Positions 1 through 9,740 of a stretch of 64,000 bases of DNA are shown in pieces (the stretch's first letter is position 1; every line of letters begins with the position of its first letter). The translations under genes and the position numbers were made by a program. A model generated the notes under the pieces. The model was not told the DNA's origin and made no database searches. It saw only the letters and a program-made list of their open reading frames with translations. The stretch is from Allobosea sp. OK403 (GTDB lineage Bacteria > Pseudomonadota > Alphaproteobacteria > Rhizobiales > Beijerinckiaceae), in contig NZ_FOQV01000002.1 of NCBI RefSeq assembly GCF_900113835.1, positions 806,001-870,000 on the forward strand, given 5' to 3'.

Positions 1-53
1 GTGAAGCGCCGCTATCCTTCTTTCCTCCAGGGGAGAGAAGGGCCCGCCCTACC

Positions 54-146
54 CGTCATGGTCGGGCGTGTCCCGACCATCCACGTCTTCCTTCGTCGAA
101 GGCAGTGTCCAAGACGTGGATGCTCGGCACAAGGCCGAGCATGACG
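54..146. repeat. Dispersed palindromic intergenic repeat
   Basis: The element begins CGTCATG and ends CATGACG. It holds nested inverted segments: GGTCGGGC/GTCCCGACC, CCACGTCTT/AAGACGTGG and GCTCGGC/GCCGAGC. It sits directly upstream of livH. It resembles the other CGTCA...TGACG elements of this window in ends and size but not in internal sequence. Bases 1-53 hold nothing I can identify. Confidence 0.7.
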
Positions 147-183
147 CGAGAGGCTCCGGCCGAAGTCACCCAACGAAAATCGA

Positions 184-1056
184 ATGTTCGCACCAGACAT
201 CATCCTCGCAGCCGTGCTGAACGGCCTGATGACCGGCTCGGTCTATGCGCTGATCGCGCTGGGCCTGACGCTGGTCTATGGCGTGCTGCACATCATCAAT
301 TTCGCCCATGGCGCGACGCTCACGGCGGCGATGTTTGCCGTCTATGTCGCGCACGCCGTCTTCAAGCTCGATCCCTATATCGCGCTCTTCATCGTCACGC
401 CGCTGTTCTTCGGGCTGGGCTACGGCGTGCAGCGCTTCGTCATCGGCCCGGCAAGCCATGGCGAAGACCGCAACATCCTGCTGGTGACGCTGGGCCTCTC
501 GATCCTGATCGAGAACGCCATGCTCGCGATCTTCCGCTCCGATACGCGCTCGATCGACGTGCCCTACGCCTTCTCCTCGATCGATCTCGGCTTCACCTTC
601 CTGGCGCTGCCACGCGTGCTCGCCTTCGGCGTAGCGTTGCTGGTCGCGCTGCTGCTTGGCCTGCTGCTCACCCGCACCGACACCGGCAAGGCGATCCGCG
701 CGGTTGCCCGCGAGAAGACCGGGGCAGCGCTGGCCGGCATCGACGTCGCCCATATCTACGCCGTCACCTTTGGCCTGGGCGCGGCCTGCGTGGCGATCGC
801 CGCCTGCCTCTTGATGCCGACCTTTTACGTAACGCCACGCGCCGGCAACGCCTTCGTGCTGGTCGCCTTCACCATCGTCGTGCTCGGCGGCATGGGCTCG
901 ATCCCCGGAGCGCTCCTGGGCGCCCTCTTCATCGGGGTCGTCGAGAGCCTGTGCGGTTTGTTCTTCGGCGAGAGTCTGGGCCAGATCGGCATCTTTCTGA
1001 TCTTCATCCTGGTGCTGCTGGTGCGGCCCACCGGCCTGTTTGGAGCGCGCGCATGA
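184..1056 (+). CDS. livH: Branched-chain amino acid-type ABC importer, permease LivH
   Basis: The product (290 aa) is an inner-membrane permease of the LivH family, one of two membrane subunits of a HAAT-type ABC importer. The N-terminal hallmark YALIALGLTLVYGV followed by INFAHG is at about residues 21-42, and the C-terminus ends in the usual VRPTGLFGARA. Several hydrophobic segments cover the whole length. Its stop overlaps the livM start by 4 bp (ATGA). No periplasmic binding protein gene is in the window next to it; it presumably lies upstream of base 1. The substrate cannot be read from the sequence. The downstream catabolic genes suggest an organic acid or amide rather than leucine. Confidence 0.93.
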   Translation: MFAPDIILAAVLNGLMTGSVYALIALGLTLVYGVLHIINFAHGATLTAAMFAVYVAHAVFKLDPYIALFIVTPLFFGLGYGVQRFVIGPASHGEDRNILLVTLGLSILIENAMLAIFRSDTRSIDVPYAFSSIDLGFTFLALPRVLAFGVALLVALLLGLLLTRTDTGKAIRAVAREKTGAALAGIDVAHIYAVTFGLGAACVAIAACLLMPTFYVTPRAGNAFVLVAFTIVVLGGMGSIPGALLGALFIGVVESLCGLFFGESLGQIGIFLIFILVLLVRPTGLFGARA

Positions 1057-2078
1057 GCACCTCGCGCGCCTTCGCCCCCGCACTCGTCCTGCTCCTGCTG
1101 GCGGCGCTGATCCCGGTCTTCGTCACCGCCAATACGGTGCTGAACTTCATCGTCTTCACGCTGATCATCGCACTGGCGGCCCAGGGCTGGAATCTGCTCG
1201 GCGGGCTCTGTGGCCAGTTCTCCTTCGGCCACGCCGCCTTCTTCGGCAGCGGCGCCTATGCGGCCGCACTGCTGCAGGCGCGCTATGGCGTCAATGCCTG
1301 GGCAGCCTTCACTGCGGCCATCGCATTCGCGGCGCTGGTCGGCTGGATCATCGGCTATCTCAGCTTTCGCTCAGGGCTGCGCGGCTCCTATTTCGCGCTG
1401 GTGACGCTCGCCTTCGCCGAGGTCTTCCGCATTCTCGCCAATGCCTCGGCCTTCACCGGCGGAGCGGCCGGCACGTTGATCAAGCTCGATATCCGGCCCG
1501 AGAACTTCCAGTTCGCCAGCCGCGCCGCCTTCGTCTGGATCGCTCTCGCGCTCGTCGGCTTCACCTTGCTACTGACGACGGCGATCACCCGCTCACGCCT
1601 CGGCGCCTGGTTCGCCGCCGTGCGCGAGAACGAGGATGCGGCGCGCGCACTCGGCGTCGACACGCTTGCGGTGAAGCTCAAGGCGATCACACTCTCGGCC
1701 GGCATCACCGGCGCGGCCGGCGCGCTTTATGTGCAATATTACCTCTATCTCGACGCCAACATCGCCTATGGCTCCTGGATCTCGATTGAGGCGCTGATCG
1801 CCCCGATCATCGGCGGCATCGGCACACCGCTTGGACCGATCGTCGGCGCGGTGACGCTGCATGGCCTGGGCGAACTGACGAAGCTCTTCGCCAGCGGCAT
1901 CCCCGGCATCGATCTCGTGATCTATGGCGCGCTGCTCGTCACCGCGATCGCCTTCGCGCCCGACGGCATGATGGGCCTGCTGAAGCGGTTGGGCCGCGGC
2001 CAGGTCACGCCCAGAACGACCACGCCCAAAACGACCGCCGCCAAGACGACCACGCCTAAGACGGAAGGAGCTGCCTGA
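1053..2078 (+). CDS. livM: Branched-chain amino acid-type ABC importer, permease LivM
   Basis: This is the second permease subunit (341 aa from the ATG at 1053). A much longer reading frame is open upstream in the same frame, but it runs antiparallel in meaning to livH and has no LivM similarity before MSTSRAFAP. Family features are GGLCGQFSFGHAAFFGSGAY near residue 50 and the cytoplasmic coupling loop AVRENEDAARALGVD. The C-terminus carries an unusual Thr/Pro/Lys tail of about 25 residues encoded by a 15-bp tandem repeat. The stop shares one base with the livG start (TGATG), which indicates translational coupling. Confidence 0.93.
   Translation: MSTSRAFAPALVLLLLAALIPVFVTANTVLNFIVFTLIIALAAQGWNLLGGLCGQFSFGHAAFFGSGAYAAALLQARYGVNAWAAFTAAIAFAALVGWIIGYLSFRSGLRGSYFALVTLAFAEVFRILANASAFTGGAAGTLIKLDIRPENFQFASRAAFVWIALALVGFTLLLTTAITRSRLGAWFAAVRENEDAARALGVDTLAVKLKAITLSAGITGAAGALYVQYYLYLDANIAYGSWISIEALIAPIIGGIGTPLGPIVGAVTLHGLGELTKLFASGIPGIDLVIYGALLVTAIAFAPDGMMGLLKRLGRGQVTPRTTTPKTTAAKTTTPKTEGAA
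2007..2066 (+). repeat. 15-bp tandem repeat, four copies, in livM 3' end
   Basis: There are four consecutive 15-bp units of the form acgcccaraacgacc, the last two diverged. They encode T-P-R/K-T-T type pentapeptides and so lengthen the LivM cytoplasmic tail in frame. Such a tract can change copy number by slippage without breaking the frame. Confidence 0.8.
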
Positions 2079-2825
2079 TGCTCGCCGTCGAAACCATCAC
2101 CAAGCGCTTCGGCGGGCTCGTCGCGGTCAATGCCGCAAGCCTCAAGGTCGCGGCCGGCTCGATTACCGGGCTGATCGGCCCCAACGGCGCCGGAAAGACC
2201 ACCTTGTTTGCCGTCATCGCCGGGTTCGAGAAGGCCAGCGAAGGCCGCATTCTCTTCGCCGGCCAGGACATCACGGCGCAGCCCGCCCATCTGCGGGCCC
2301 AGGCCGGCATCGCCCGCACCTTCCAGATCGTGCAGCCTTTTGCTGGCCTCAGCGTCGTCGAGAACATCGCGGTCGGCGCCTATCTGCGTCATTCGGGCCG
2401 GGCCGACGCACAGGCCCGAGCAGGCGAGGTCGCAAGCCTCGTCGGCCTCGGCGCCATGCTCGACCAGTCGGCCTCCTCGCTCACGGTCGCCGGCCGCAAG
2501 CGGCTCGAACTGGCCCGCGCCCTGGCGACGGAGCCCAGGCTTCTGCTGCTCGACGAGGTGCTGGCCGGGCTCAACCCGTCGGAAATCCGCGACATGATCC
2601 CGGTCATCCGCCAGATCCGCGACCAAGGCGTCACCATCCTGATGGTCGAGCATGTCATGCAGGCCGTGATGAGCCTGTGCGAGGACATCCATGTGCTGGC
2701 CCAGGGCCGCATCATCGCGCAGGGCACACCGAGCGAGATCGCCGGCAATCCTGCGGTGATCGAGGCCTATCTCGGCCAGGGCGCAGCAAAGCGGCTGCAG
2801 GGGGCGACGGGCATGGGAGAAAACC

Positions 2826-2833
<8 letters not shown>
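2078..2833 (+). CDS. livG: ABC importer ATP-binding protein LivG
   Basis: This is a cytoplasmic ATPase (251 aa) of the Liv-type importer. Walker A is GPNGAGKTT at residues 34-42 and Walker B is LLLLDEVLAGLNP. The ABC signature is the LivG-variant LTVAGRKRLELARAL instead of LSGGQ. The C-terminal extension AGNPAVIEAYLG is typical of LivG. It overlaps livF by 8 bp. All four genes, livHMGF, are overlapping and must be one transcript. Confidence 0.94.
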
Positions 2834-3527
<694 letters not shown>

Positions 3528-3534
3528 GGCCGTT

Positions 3535-4977
3535 ATGAACGCAAACGCCGCCGTCAGCGCCCAGCCCCGCGCCGAACCCGTGATGCAGCGCCCCGCCACG
3601 CCGGGTTGGCTCGACGAGCTCGCCGCCTTCTGCGCCGATCTGCGCTTCGAGCAACTGCCGTCCGAGGTCGTTTCGCGCACCGTTCAGGTCATCGCCGACT
3701 CGGTCGCCGCCATCGCCGCCGGTGCGCAGGAACCGGAGACGATCGCACTCTCCAACCGGCTCACCCCCCCCGACGACGTCTCGGGCGCGGCCGTCATCGG
3801 CAGCGGCCGCAAGGCAAGCCCAAGCCTCGCCGCTTTCCTCAACGGCACGGCCGGCACCATGCTGGAGCTCGACGAGGGCAACCAGTTCGCTCGCGGCCAT
3901 CCCGGCATCCATGTCGTGCCGGCCGTGCTCGCAGCAGCTGTCCAGGCCAAGGCGAGCGGCAAGGATGTGATCACCGCAATTGCGCTCGGTTACGAGATCG
4001 GCGCGCGCATCGGCATCGCCTCAAAACTGCGCATCACCATGCATCCGCATGGTACCTGGGGCACGGTCGGCGCCGCCGTCGCCATCGCCTGGCTGCACAA
4101 GCGCGATGCCGCCGCGATGATCGAGACGATCAACGTCGCCTCCTCGCTCGGCCTCACCACCAGCCGCCGGACGATGCTGGAGGGTGGCACGGTCCGCAAT
4201 ACGTTCGCGGGCTTCTCCAACCAGATCGGCCTGATGGTCGATGGCCTGGTCGCCTCGGGCTTCACCGGCGAAGCCGATGGGTTGGGCACCGTCTATGGCT
4301 CGGTCATCGCCGATCATTGGCAGCCTGACGTGATGGCCGAGGCGCTGGGGCAGCGCTGGGAGATCGCGCGCAATTATTTCAAGCGCCATGCCTGCTGTCG
4401 CTACAATCATGGCGCGCTCGATGCGCTCAGCCGGATCGTGGCCAGCGAGGGCGGCCGCATCGCCCCGGAGCAGATCGCCCGCATCGATGTCGGCACCTAT
4501 ATCTGGGCGGCGCAGCTCGCCGGCCAGGAGCCGCACAACATGCTGGCGGCGAAGTTCTCGCTGCCCTTCTCGATCGCGACCACGATCGTCCACGGTGCGG
4601 CGACCGTCGAGGCCTTCCGCGAACCGGCGCGGCTCGAACCCGTCACCTGCGACCTCGCTCGCCGCGTCTTCGTCCGCGAGGACGAGGCCGCGACCGCCAA
4701 GCTGCCGGCGCTGCGCCCGGCCAAGGTCACGATCACCCTGACCGATGGCCGTGTGCTGGAAGCGGAAGCGCTGACCAATCGCGGCGACACCGAGGATCCC
4801 TATAGCGAAGCCGAGATTCGCGAGAAATTCTTCGATCTCGCCGGACCGGTCTGGGGAGAGACTCATTCCGCCGCGATCCTCGCCCAAATCGATGCCCTGC
4901 CGCAGGCCCGAACACTCGACGCGCTGAACGCCCTGCTCGCAGCCGCGCCCGCTATCCCGAACGGACACCAATCATGA
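3535..4977 (+). CDS. MmgE/PrpD family protein (dehydratase/isomerase-like)
   Basis: The product (480 aa) belongs to the MmgE/PrpD family, which includes 2-methylcitrate dehydratase and cis-aconitate decarboxylase. Typical pieces are the helical N-terminal domain with ELDEGNQFARGHPG (the family motif with the substrate-binding Asp/His) near residue 110, then a middle segment with KRHACCRYNHGALDAL. The start is the ATG at 3535; the first 20 residues are Ala/Pro-rich and may not be essential. It overlaps the lyase gene downstream by 4 bp. Pairing with an isocitrate-lyase-family enzyme resembles the dehydratase-lyase logic of the methylcitrate cycle, but this is a separate cluster with no PrpC or AcnD. 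The exact substrate is unknown. Confidence 0.85.
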   Translation: MNANAAVSAQPRAEPVMQRPATPGWLDELAAFCADLRFEQLPSEVVSRTVQVIADSVAAIAAGAQEPETIALSNRLTPPDDVSGAAVIGSGRKASPSLAAFLNGTAGTMLELDEGNQFARGHPGIHVVPAVLAAAVQAKASGKDVITAIALGYEIGARIGIASKLRITMHPHGTWGTVGAAVAIAWLHKRDAAAMIETINVASSLGLTTSRRTMLEGGTVRNTFAGFSNQIGLMVDGLVASGFTGEADGLGTVYGSVIADHWQPDVMAEALGQRWEIARNYFKRHACCRYNHGALDALSRIVASEGGRIAPEQIARIDVGTYIWAAQLAGQEPHNMLAAKFSLPFSIATTIVHGAATVEAFREPARLEPVTCDLARRVFVREDEAATAKLPALRPAKVTITLTDGRVLEAEALTNRGDTEDPYSEAEIREKFFDLAGPVWGETHSAAILAQIDALPQARTLDALNALLAAAPAIPNGHQS

Positions 4978-5876
4978 CCCTCTCCCTGAAGGCGCGCTTC
5001 GCTCAGGCGGAGATCGTGCTGGCGCCTGGCGTCTACGACGCACTGACCGCCTCGTTGGCTGAGGCAGCCGGCTTCGAGGCGCTCTACGTCTCCGGCGCCT
5101 CGATCGCCTATACCCGCCTCGGCCGGCCCGATATCGGCCTGGTCTCGATGGCCGAGGTTGCCGACACCATCACCATGATCCGCGACCGCATCGCGACACC
5201 GCTGATCGTCGATGCCGATACCGGCTATGGCAATGCGCTCAACATGCAGCGCACCATGCGCCTGTTCGAGCGTGCCGGCGCCAATGCCCTGCAGATCGAG
5301 GACCAGAGCTTTCCCAAGCGCTGCGGCCATCTCGCCGACAAGGGCGTGATCCCGGCCGCCGAGATGGTCGGCAAGATCAAGGCCGCCGTCGATGCCCGCG
5401 CCTCGCAGGAAACACTGATCATCGCCCGCACCGATGCCATCGCGGTGGAGGGCTTCGAAGCCGCGCTCGAACGCGCTCATCTTTATGCGCAGGCCGGCGC
5501 GGATATGCTCTTCGTCGAAGCGCCGGGCTCCGCCGACGAACTGCGCCGCGTCACCGCCGAGCTGAAGGGCCTGGCGCCGCTGATGGCCAATATGGTCGAG
5601 GGCGGGCGCACGCCGATCAAATCGGCAAAGGAGTTGGAGGCGCTCGGTTTCTCGCTCGTCATCTTCCCCGGCGGCATCGTGCGGGCGCTCGCTCGCGCCG
5701 CCCAGGACTTCTACGGCACGCTGAAGCGCGACGGCTCGACCGACGCCTTCCGCAATCAGATGTTCGATTTCGACCAGCTCAACGCCGTGATCGGCACGCC
5801 GCAGATGATCGCGGCCGGCCGGAGCTATGAAGCCGAGCAGATCATCGCTGCGGCCGAAAAGAGCAAGCAGGCATGA
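4974..5876 (+). CDS. Isocitrate lyase/PEP mutase family C-C lyase
   Basis: The product (300 aa) is a TIM-barrel enzyme of the isocitrate lyase/PEP mutase superfamily. It has VDADTGYGN (metal-binding Asp residues), QIEDQ, and the loop PKRCGHL. The Cys of that KRCGH motif is the mark of the lyase branch (methylisocitrate lyase, dimethylmalate lyase) as opposed to PEP mutase or oxaloacetase-type members. It therefore probably cleaves a 2-substituted malate- or isocitrate-like acid to a keto acid such as pyruvate. It overlaps MmgE/PrpD and hyuB by 4 bp on each side. Confidence 0.85.
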   Translation: MTLSLKARFAQAEIVLAPGVYDALTASLAEAAGFEALYVSGASIAYTRLGRPDIGLVSMAEVADTITMIRDRIATPLIVDADTGYGNALNMQRTMRLFERAGANALQIEDQSFPKRCGHLADKGVIPAAEMVGKIKAAVDARASQETLIIARTDAIAVEGFEAALERAHLYAQAGADMLFVEAPGSADELRRVTAELKGLAPLMANMVEGGRTPIKSAKELEALGFSLVIFPGGIVRALARAAQDFYGTLKRDGSTDAFRNQMFDFDQLNAVIGTPQMIAAGRSYEAEQIIAAAEKSKQA

Positions 5877-7567
5877 CCATGACGCTCGATCCCGTCACGC
5901 TCGCCGTGCTGAAGGGCCGGCTGGAGCAGATCGCCAACGAGATGGACGCGACGCTCTACCGCTCCGCCTTCAACCCGATCATCGCCGAGGCGCATGACGC
6001 CTGCCACGGCCTCTACCACGCCACGACCGGCGCCACCCTGGTGCAAGGTACGTCCGGCCTGCCGATCTTCGTCGGCGCCATGGCCTTCGCGGTGAAGGCC
6101 GTGATCGACCGGGTCGAGGCTGGCGCCGCCAACGACCCCGGCGACACCTGGCTCTTCAACGACCCCTATGAGGGCGGCACGCATCTCAACGACATGCGCC
6201 TGGTGCGGCCGATCTTCCGCGACGGCAAACTGTTCTGCTGGCTGGCCTCCGTCGGCCACTGGCTCGATGTCGGCGGCAATGTGCCCGGCAATTTCAACGC
6301 GAAGGCGACGGAAAGCTTTCAGGAGGGCTTCCGCATTCCTCCGGTGAAGCTTGTGCGCAGGTACGAATTCCAGCACGACATCGTCGAGATCCTGAATGCC
6401 AATTCGCGCCTGCCGCAATCGAACTGGGGCGATCTCAACGGCCAGTTGAACGCGCTCGATCTCGGCGAGCAGCGCCTCGATGCGCTCCTGGCGGACTACG
6501 GTGTGCCGACAGTCGATGCCGCGCTCGACGCCTTCAGCGCCCGCGCCGAGGCGCTGATGCGCGCCGAGATCGCAGCCCTCCCGGACGGTCGCTACTCCTT
6601 CGACGATTTCCTCGACAATGACGGCATCACCGACACCCCGCTCAGAATCGCACTCGATCTGACGATCGCGGGCGATCTGATGACGCTCGATTTCTCGCGC
6701 TCGGCCCCGCCCTGCCAGGGGCCGCTCAACATCGCCTACTCCACGGCGGTCGCCTGCTGCTATGTCGCGCTGAAGCACATCTTCCCGCATGTCCCCGCCA
6801 ATGCCGGCGTGCTGAAGCCGATCAGCTTCATCATCCCCGACACGACGCTGCTCGGCGTCAAGGCGCCCAAGCCCGTCGGCGGCTACACCGAGACGATCCT
6901 GCGCGTCATCGACACCGTATTCGGCGTCTTCGCCCAGATCGCGCCCGAGCGCGCCAATGGCTCGCCCTATGCCACCATCAACGCGCTCTCGCTGGCGGGC
7001 CATCGCGACGACGGCTCGCGCTTCGTGATGTTCTCCTTCTTCGGCGGCGGGTTGGGCGGCAACCCCGAAGGCGACGGCCTCAACCACGGCAATAATCCGA
7101 TCTCGACCGCGACGATCCCGCCGGCCGAAATCCTCGAAGCCGCCTATCCCGTGATGTTCACGCAATGGGCGCTGCGGCCCGATTCCGGCGGAGCCGGCCG
7201 TCATCGCGGCGGCTGTGGCGCGATCTACGAGATCGAGGCGCTGGCGCAGTCGGGCGCCGATGTCTTCCTGCTCGGCGAGCGCGGCAAATTCCCGCCCTTC
7301 GGTGTCGCCGGGGGCGGCCCGGCGGCGATGAACCGCTTTGTCTATGACGGCCCGGACGGCCCGACATCGCCGCCGCTCGTCACCAAGATCACCGACATCC
7401 ACATCGCCAAAGGGCAGCGCGTCCGGCTCGAAAGCCCCGGCGGCGGCGGCTATGGCGAGCCAAGGGAGCGCGATGCGGCCGCGGTGCGGCGCGATGTGGC
7501 GAACGGCTATGTGAGTGCGGAGGCCGCGCAAGCGCAGTATGGCGTGGATTTGGAGGCCGGACGATGA
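5873..7567 (+). CDS. hyuB: Hydantoinase/oxoprolinase family protein, HyuB subunit
   Basis: The product (564 aa) is the B subunit of the ATP-dependent hydantoinase/5-oxoprolinase/acetone carboxylase family. The characteristic N-terminus DPVTLAVLKGRLEQIANEM is intact, and NDPYEGGTHLNDM (metal or substrate site) is near residue 100. It ends with the glycine-rich RLESPGGGGYGEPRER. Length is usual for the family. It is coupled to hyuA by a 4-bp overlap. Families of this type open cyclic imides or lactams such as N-methylhydantoin or oxoproline at the cost of ATP; the substrate here is not determined. Confidence 0.9.
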   Translation: MTMTLDPVTLAVLKGRLEQIANEMDATLYRSAFNPIIAEAHDACHGLYHATTGATLVQGTSGLPIFVGAMAFAVKAVIDRVEAGAANDPGDTWLFNDPYEGGTHLNDMRLVRPIFRDGKLFCWLASVGHWLDVGGNVPGNFNAKATESFQEGFRIPPVKLVRRYEFQHDIVEILNANSRLPQSNWGDLNGQLNALDLGEQRLDALLADYGVPTVDAALDAFSARAEALMRAEIAALPDGRYSFDDFLDNDGITDTPLRIALDLTIAGDLMTLDFSRSAPPCQGPLNIAYSTAVACCYVALKHIFPHVPANAGVLKPISFIIPDTTLLGVKAPKPVGGYTETILRVIDTVFGVFAQIAPERANGSPYATINALSLAGHRDDGSRFVMFSFFGGGLGGNPEGDGLNHGNNPISTATIPPAEILEAAYPVMFTQWALRPDSGGAGRHRGGCGAIYEIEALAQSGADVFLLGERGKFPPFGVAGGGPAAMNRFVYDGPDGPTSPPLVTKITDIHIAKGQRVRLESPGGGGYGEPRERDAAAVRRDVANGYVSAEAAQAQYGVDLEAGR

Positions 7568-9624
7568 TCTCCCCCTCCCCCAAAGCCGTCGTCGGCGTCG
7601 ATGTCGGCGGCACCTTCACCGATCTGTTCTGGTTCGATGAGGCGGAAAAGCGCTTCCGCGTCGCCAAAGTTCCGTCGCAGCGTGGCGACGAGGCCAAGGG
7701 CTTCATTGCAGGCCTGACCACCTTCGGCCCTGTCTCCGGCCTCGCCTCGATCGTCCACGGCACCACCGTCGGCACCAACGCCCTGCTTGAACGCAAGGGC
7801 GCCAAAGTCGGCGTCATCACCACGCCGGGCTTCCGCGACGCATTGGAGATGCGCCGCCGTGACCGCCGCCAGACCTGGGGGCTGTGGGGCGATTTCACGC
7901 CCGCCGCCAGCCGCGAGAACCGGCTGGAGGTGCCCGAGCGGACGCTTGCCGACGGCACGATCCGCAAGGCTGTCGATCTTGACGCCGTGCGCGAGGCCGC
8001 CAAGACACTCGCGCGCCAAGGCTGCGAGGCGCTGGCGATCATCTTCATCAACGCCTACGCCAACCCCGTCAATGAACGCGCCGCGCTGGAAGCGGCCCGC
8101 ACGGTCTGGCCGAACGAGCACCTCGCCTGCTCGAGCGCGATCCTGCCCGAGATCCGCGAATTCGAGCGCGCCTCGACGACCGCGCTCAATGCCACGCTCC
8201 AGCCTTTGGTCGGCTCCTATCTCGGCCGGCTGGAGGATGCGCTGGCGCAGGATGGTTTCACCGGCCGCTTCCACATCGTCCAGAGCAATGGCGGCGTGAT
8301 GTCGACGGCCACCGCCCGCAAGCTCCCCGTCCGCACCGCCCTGTCGGGCCCGGCAGCGGGCGTCATCGCCGCCGCGGCGATCGCCCGCGCCGCCGGCTTC
8401 CCCGATGTCATCACCGGCGATCTCGGCGGCACCTCCTTCGACGTCTCGCTGATCGCGGGCGGAGAAGCGGCACTCGCCGCCCAGAGCACGATCGATTTCG
8501 GCATGGTGATCCGCACGCCGATGATCGAGATCACCACAATCGGCGCCGGCGGCGGCTCGATCGCTCGCGTCGATGCCGGCGGCCTGCTCGAAGTGGGGCC
8601 GGAAAGTGCGGGCTCGCGCCCCGGCCCGGTCTGCTATGGTGGGGGCAATGACCGCCCGACCCTGACCGACGCCAATCTCGTGCTCGGCCGCATCGACGGC
8701 TCGAAACCGCTCGGCACCTTGCAGAGCCTGGATGTCGACGCCGCGCGTGAGGCGATCCGCCTCAAGATCGCCGAACCGCTCGGCCTCGACGTGATGACGG
8801 CGGCGGAAGCGATCGTGAAGATCGCCAATGCCCGCATGGCCGGCGCGATCCGGCTGGTCTCGATCGAGCGCGGCCATGATCCGGCAAAATTCCTGGCCAT
8901 GCCCTTCGGCGGCGGCGGCGCGCTCCATGCGGGTGCGCTGATCAAGGAGGTCGGCCTGCGCGGCGCGCTGGTGCCACGCTTCCCGGGCGTCACCTCGGCG
9001 CTCGGCTGCGTCATCGCCGATATCCGCCATGACGGCGTGCAGACGGTGAATCTGATGCTCGACGGGCTCGATGCGGCCGCCCTCGACGCCCGCATGGTCG
9101 AGGCGGGCGCAGAGGCCCATGCGATCGTCGCCGATGCCGGCTTGAGCGTCGAGCGCATCGATGTGCTCTACGAGCTCGACATGCATTATCTCGGGCAGAC
9201 CCACACGGTCGCGGTGCCCTTGCCGGTGACGCTCACAGAGGGGCGCACCGGCGTGACCGGCGCCATCATCCGGGAGGCCTTCGACAAGGCCTATGGCGCA
9301 GCTTTCAGCAGGCTGCTGCCGGGTATCCCCGTTCGCATCGTCACGCTGCGCACCGCTGCGATCGGCCGTCGTCCGGCCTTCGACCTGACGGCACTGGCGC
9401 CGGCCACTGGTGCAACATTGGAAGCAGCGCGGCGTGGCGCGCGCCAAGTCTATCTCGACGGCGAGTGGCGCGAGACGGCGATCTGGTCGCGGCTCGATCT
9501 GCCGGTCGGCGCCAGGATCGAGGGGCCGGCTATGCTGGAGCAATCCGATGCCACGATCCTGCTCGATCCCGGCCTGACGGCGGAGGTCGACGCGCTGGGC
9601 AACCTCGTGATCCTCAGGAGCTGA
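7564..9624 (+). CDS. hyuA: Hydantoinase/oxoprolinase family protein, HyuA subunit
   Basis: The product (686 aa) is the ATP-binding A subunit partner of HyuB, with an actin-like ATPase fold. The phosphate motifs are VGVDVGGTFTDLFWF at the N-terminus and TGDLGGTSFDVSLI in the middle, with GAGGGSIARVD following. The C-terminal domain ends in a cupin-like strand region (GPAMLEQSDATILLDPG). Residues expected for an active ATPase are visible. HyuA and HyuB together form the catalytic complex. A palindromic repeat follows in the 116-bp gap to the next gene, so the transcript may be processed or attenuated there. Confidence 0.9.
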   Translation: MISPSPKAVVGVDVGGTFTDLFWFDEAEKRFRVAKVPSQRGDEAKGFIAGLTTFGPVSGLASIVHGTTVGTNALLERKGAKVGVITTPGFRDALEMRRRDRRQTWGLWGDFTPAASRENRLEVPERTLADGTIRKAVDLDAVREAAKTLARQGCEALAIIFINAYANPVNERAALEAARTVWPNEHLACSSAILPEIREFERASTTALNATLQPLVGSYLGRLEDALAQDGFTGRFHIVQSNGGVMSTATARKLPVRTALSGPAAGVIAAAAIARAAGFPDVITGDLGGTSFDVSLIAGGEAALAAQSTIDFGMVIRTPMIEITTIGAGGGSIARVDAGGLLEVGPESAGSRPGPVCYGGGNDRPTLTDANLVLGRIDGSKPLGTLQSLDVDAAREAIRLKIAEPLGLDVMTAAEAIVKIANARMAGAIRLVSIERGHDPAKFLAMPFGGGGALHAGALIKEVGLRGALVPRFPGVTSALGCVIADIRHDGVQTVNLMLDGLDAAALDARMVEAGAEAHAIVADAGLSVERIDVLYELDMHYLGQTHTVAVPLPVTLTEGRTGVTGAIIREAFDKAYGAAFSRLLPGIPVRIVTLRTAAIGRRPAFDLTALAPATGATLEAARRGARQVYLDGEWRETAIWSRLDLPVGARIEGPAMLEQSDATILLDPGLTAEVDALGNLVILRS

Positions 9625-9638
9625 GCCATGACCCTTCA

Positions 9639-9727
9639 CGTCATTGCGAGGAGCGCAGCGACGAAGCAATCCAGAGGCGGCAGAGCCCTACGCCCTCTTG
9701 GATTGCTTCGCTTGGCTCGCAATGACG
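9639..9727. repeat. Palindromic repeat, GTCATTGCGAG / GAAGCAATCC family
   Basis: The imperfect inverted repeat runs from CGTCATTGCGAGG to GCTCGCAATGACG with the inner pair GAAGCAATCCA/TGGATTGCTTC. Other copies are at about 25558-25645 and 54477-54556. This family is widespread between genes in Hyphomicrobiales. It fills the whole hyuA to hydrolase gap. Confidence 0.9.
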
Positions 9728-9740
9728 AGGGGTCGGCGAC

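Noticed and set aside
105-1052. Long in-frame N-terminal extension of livM
   Set aside because: It overlaps livH on the same strand in another frame and lacks LivM features; ATG 1053 is coupled to the livH stop.
7507-9669. 720-codon open frame antisense to hyuA
   Set aside because: No recognisable domain and composition typical of an antisense shadow; hyuA has all family motifs.
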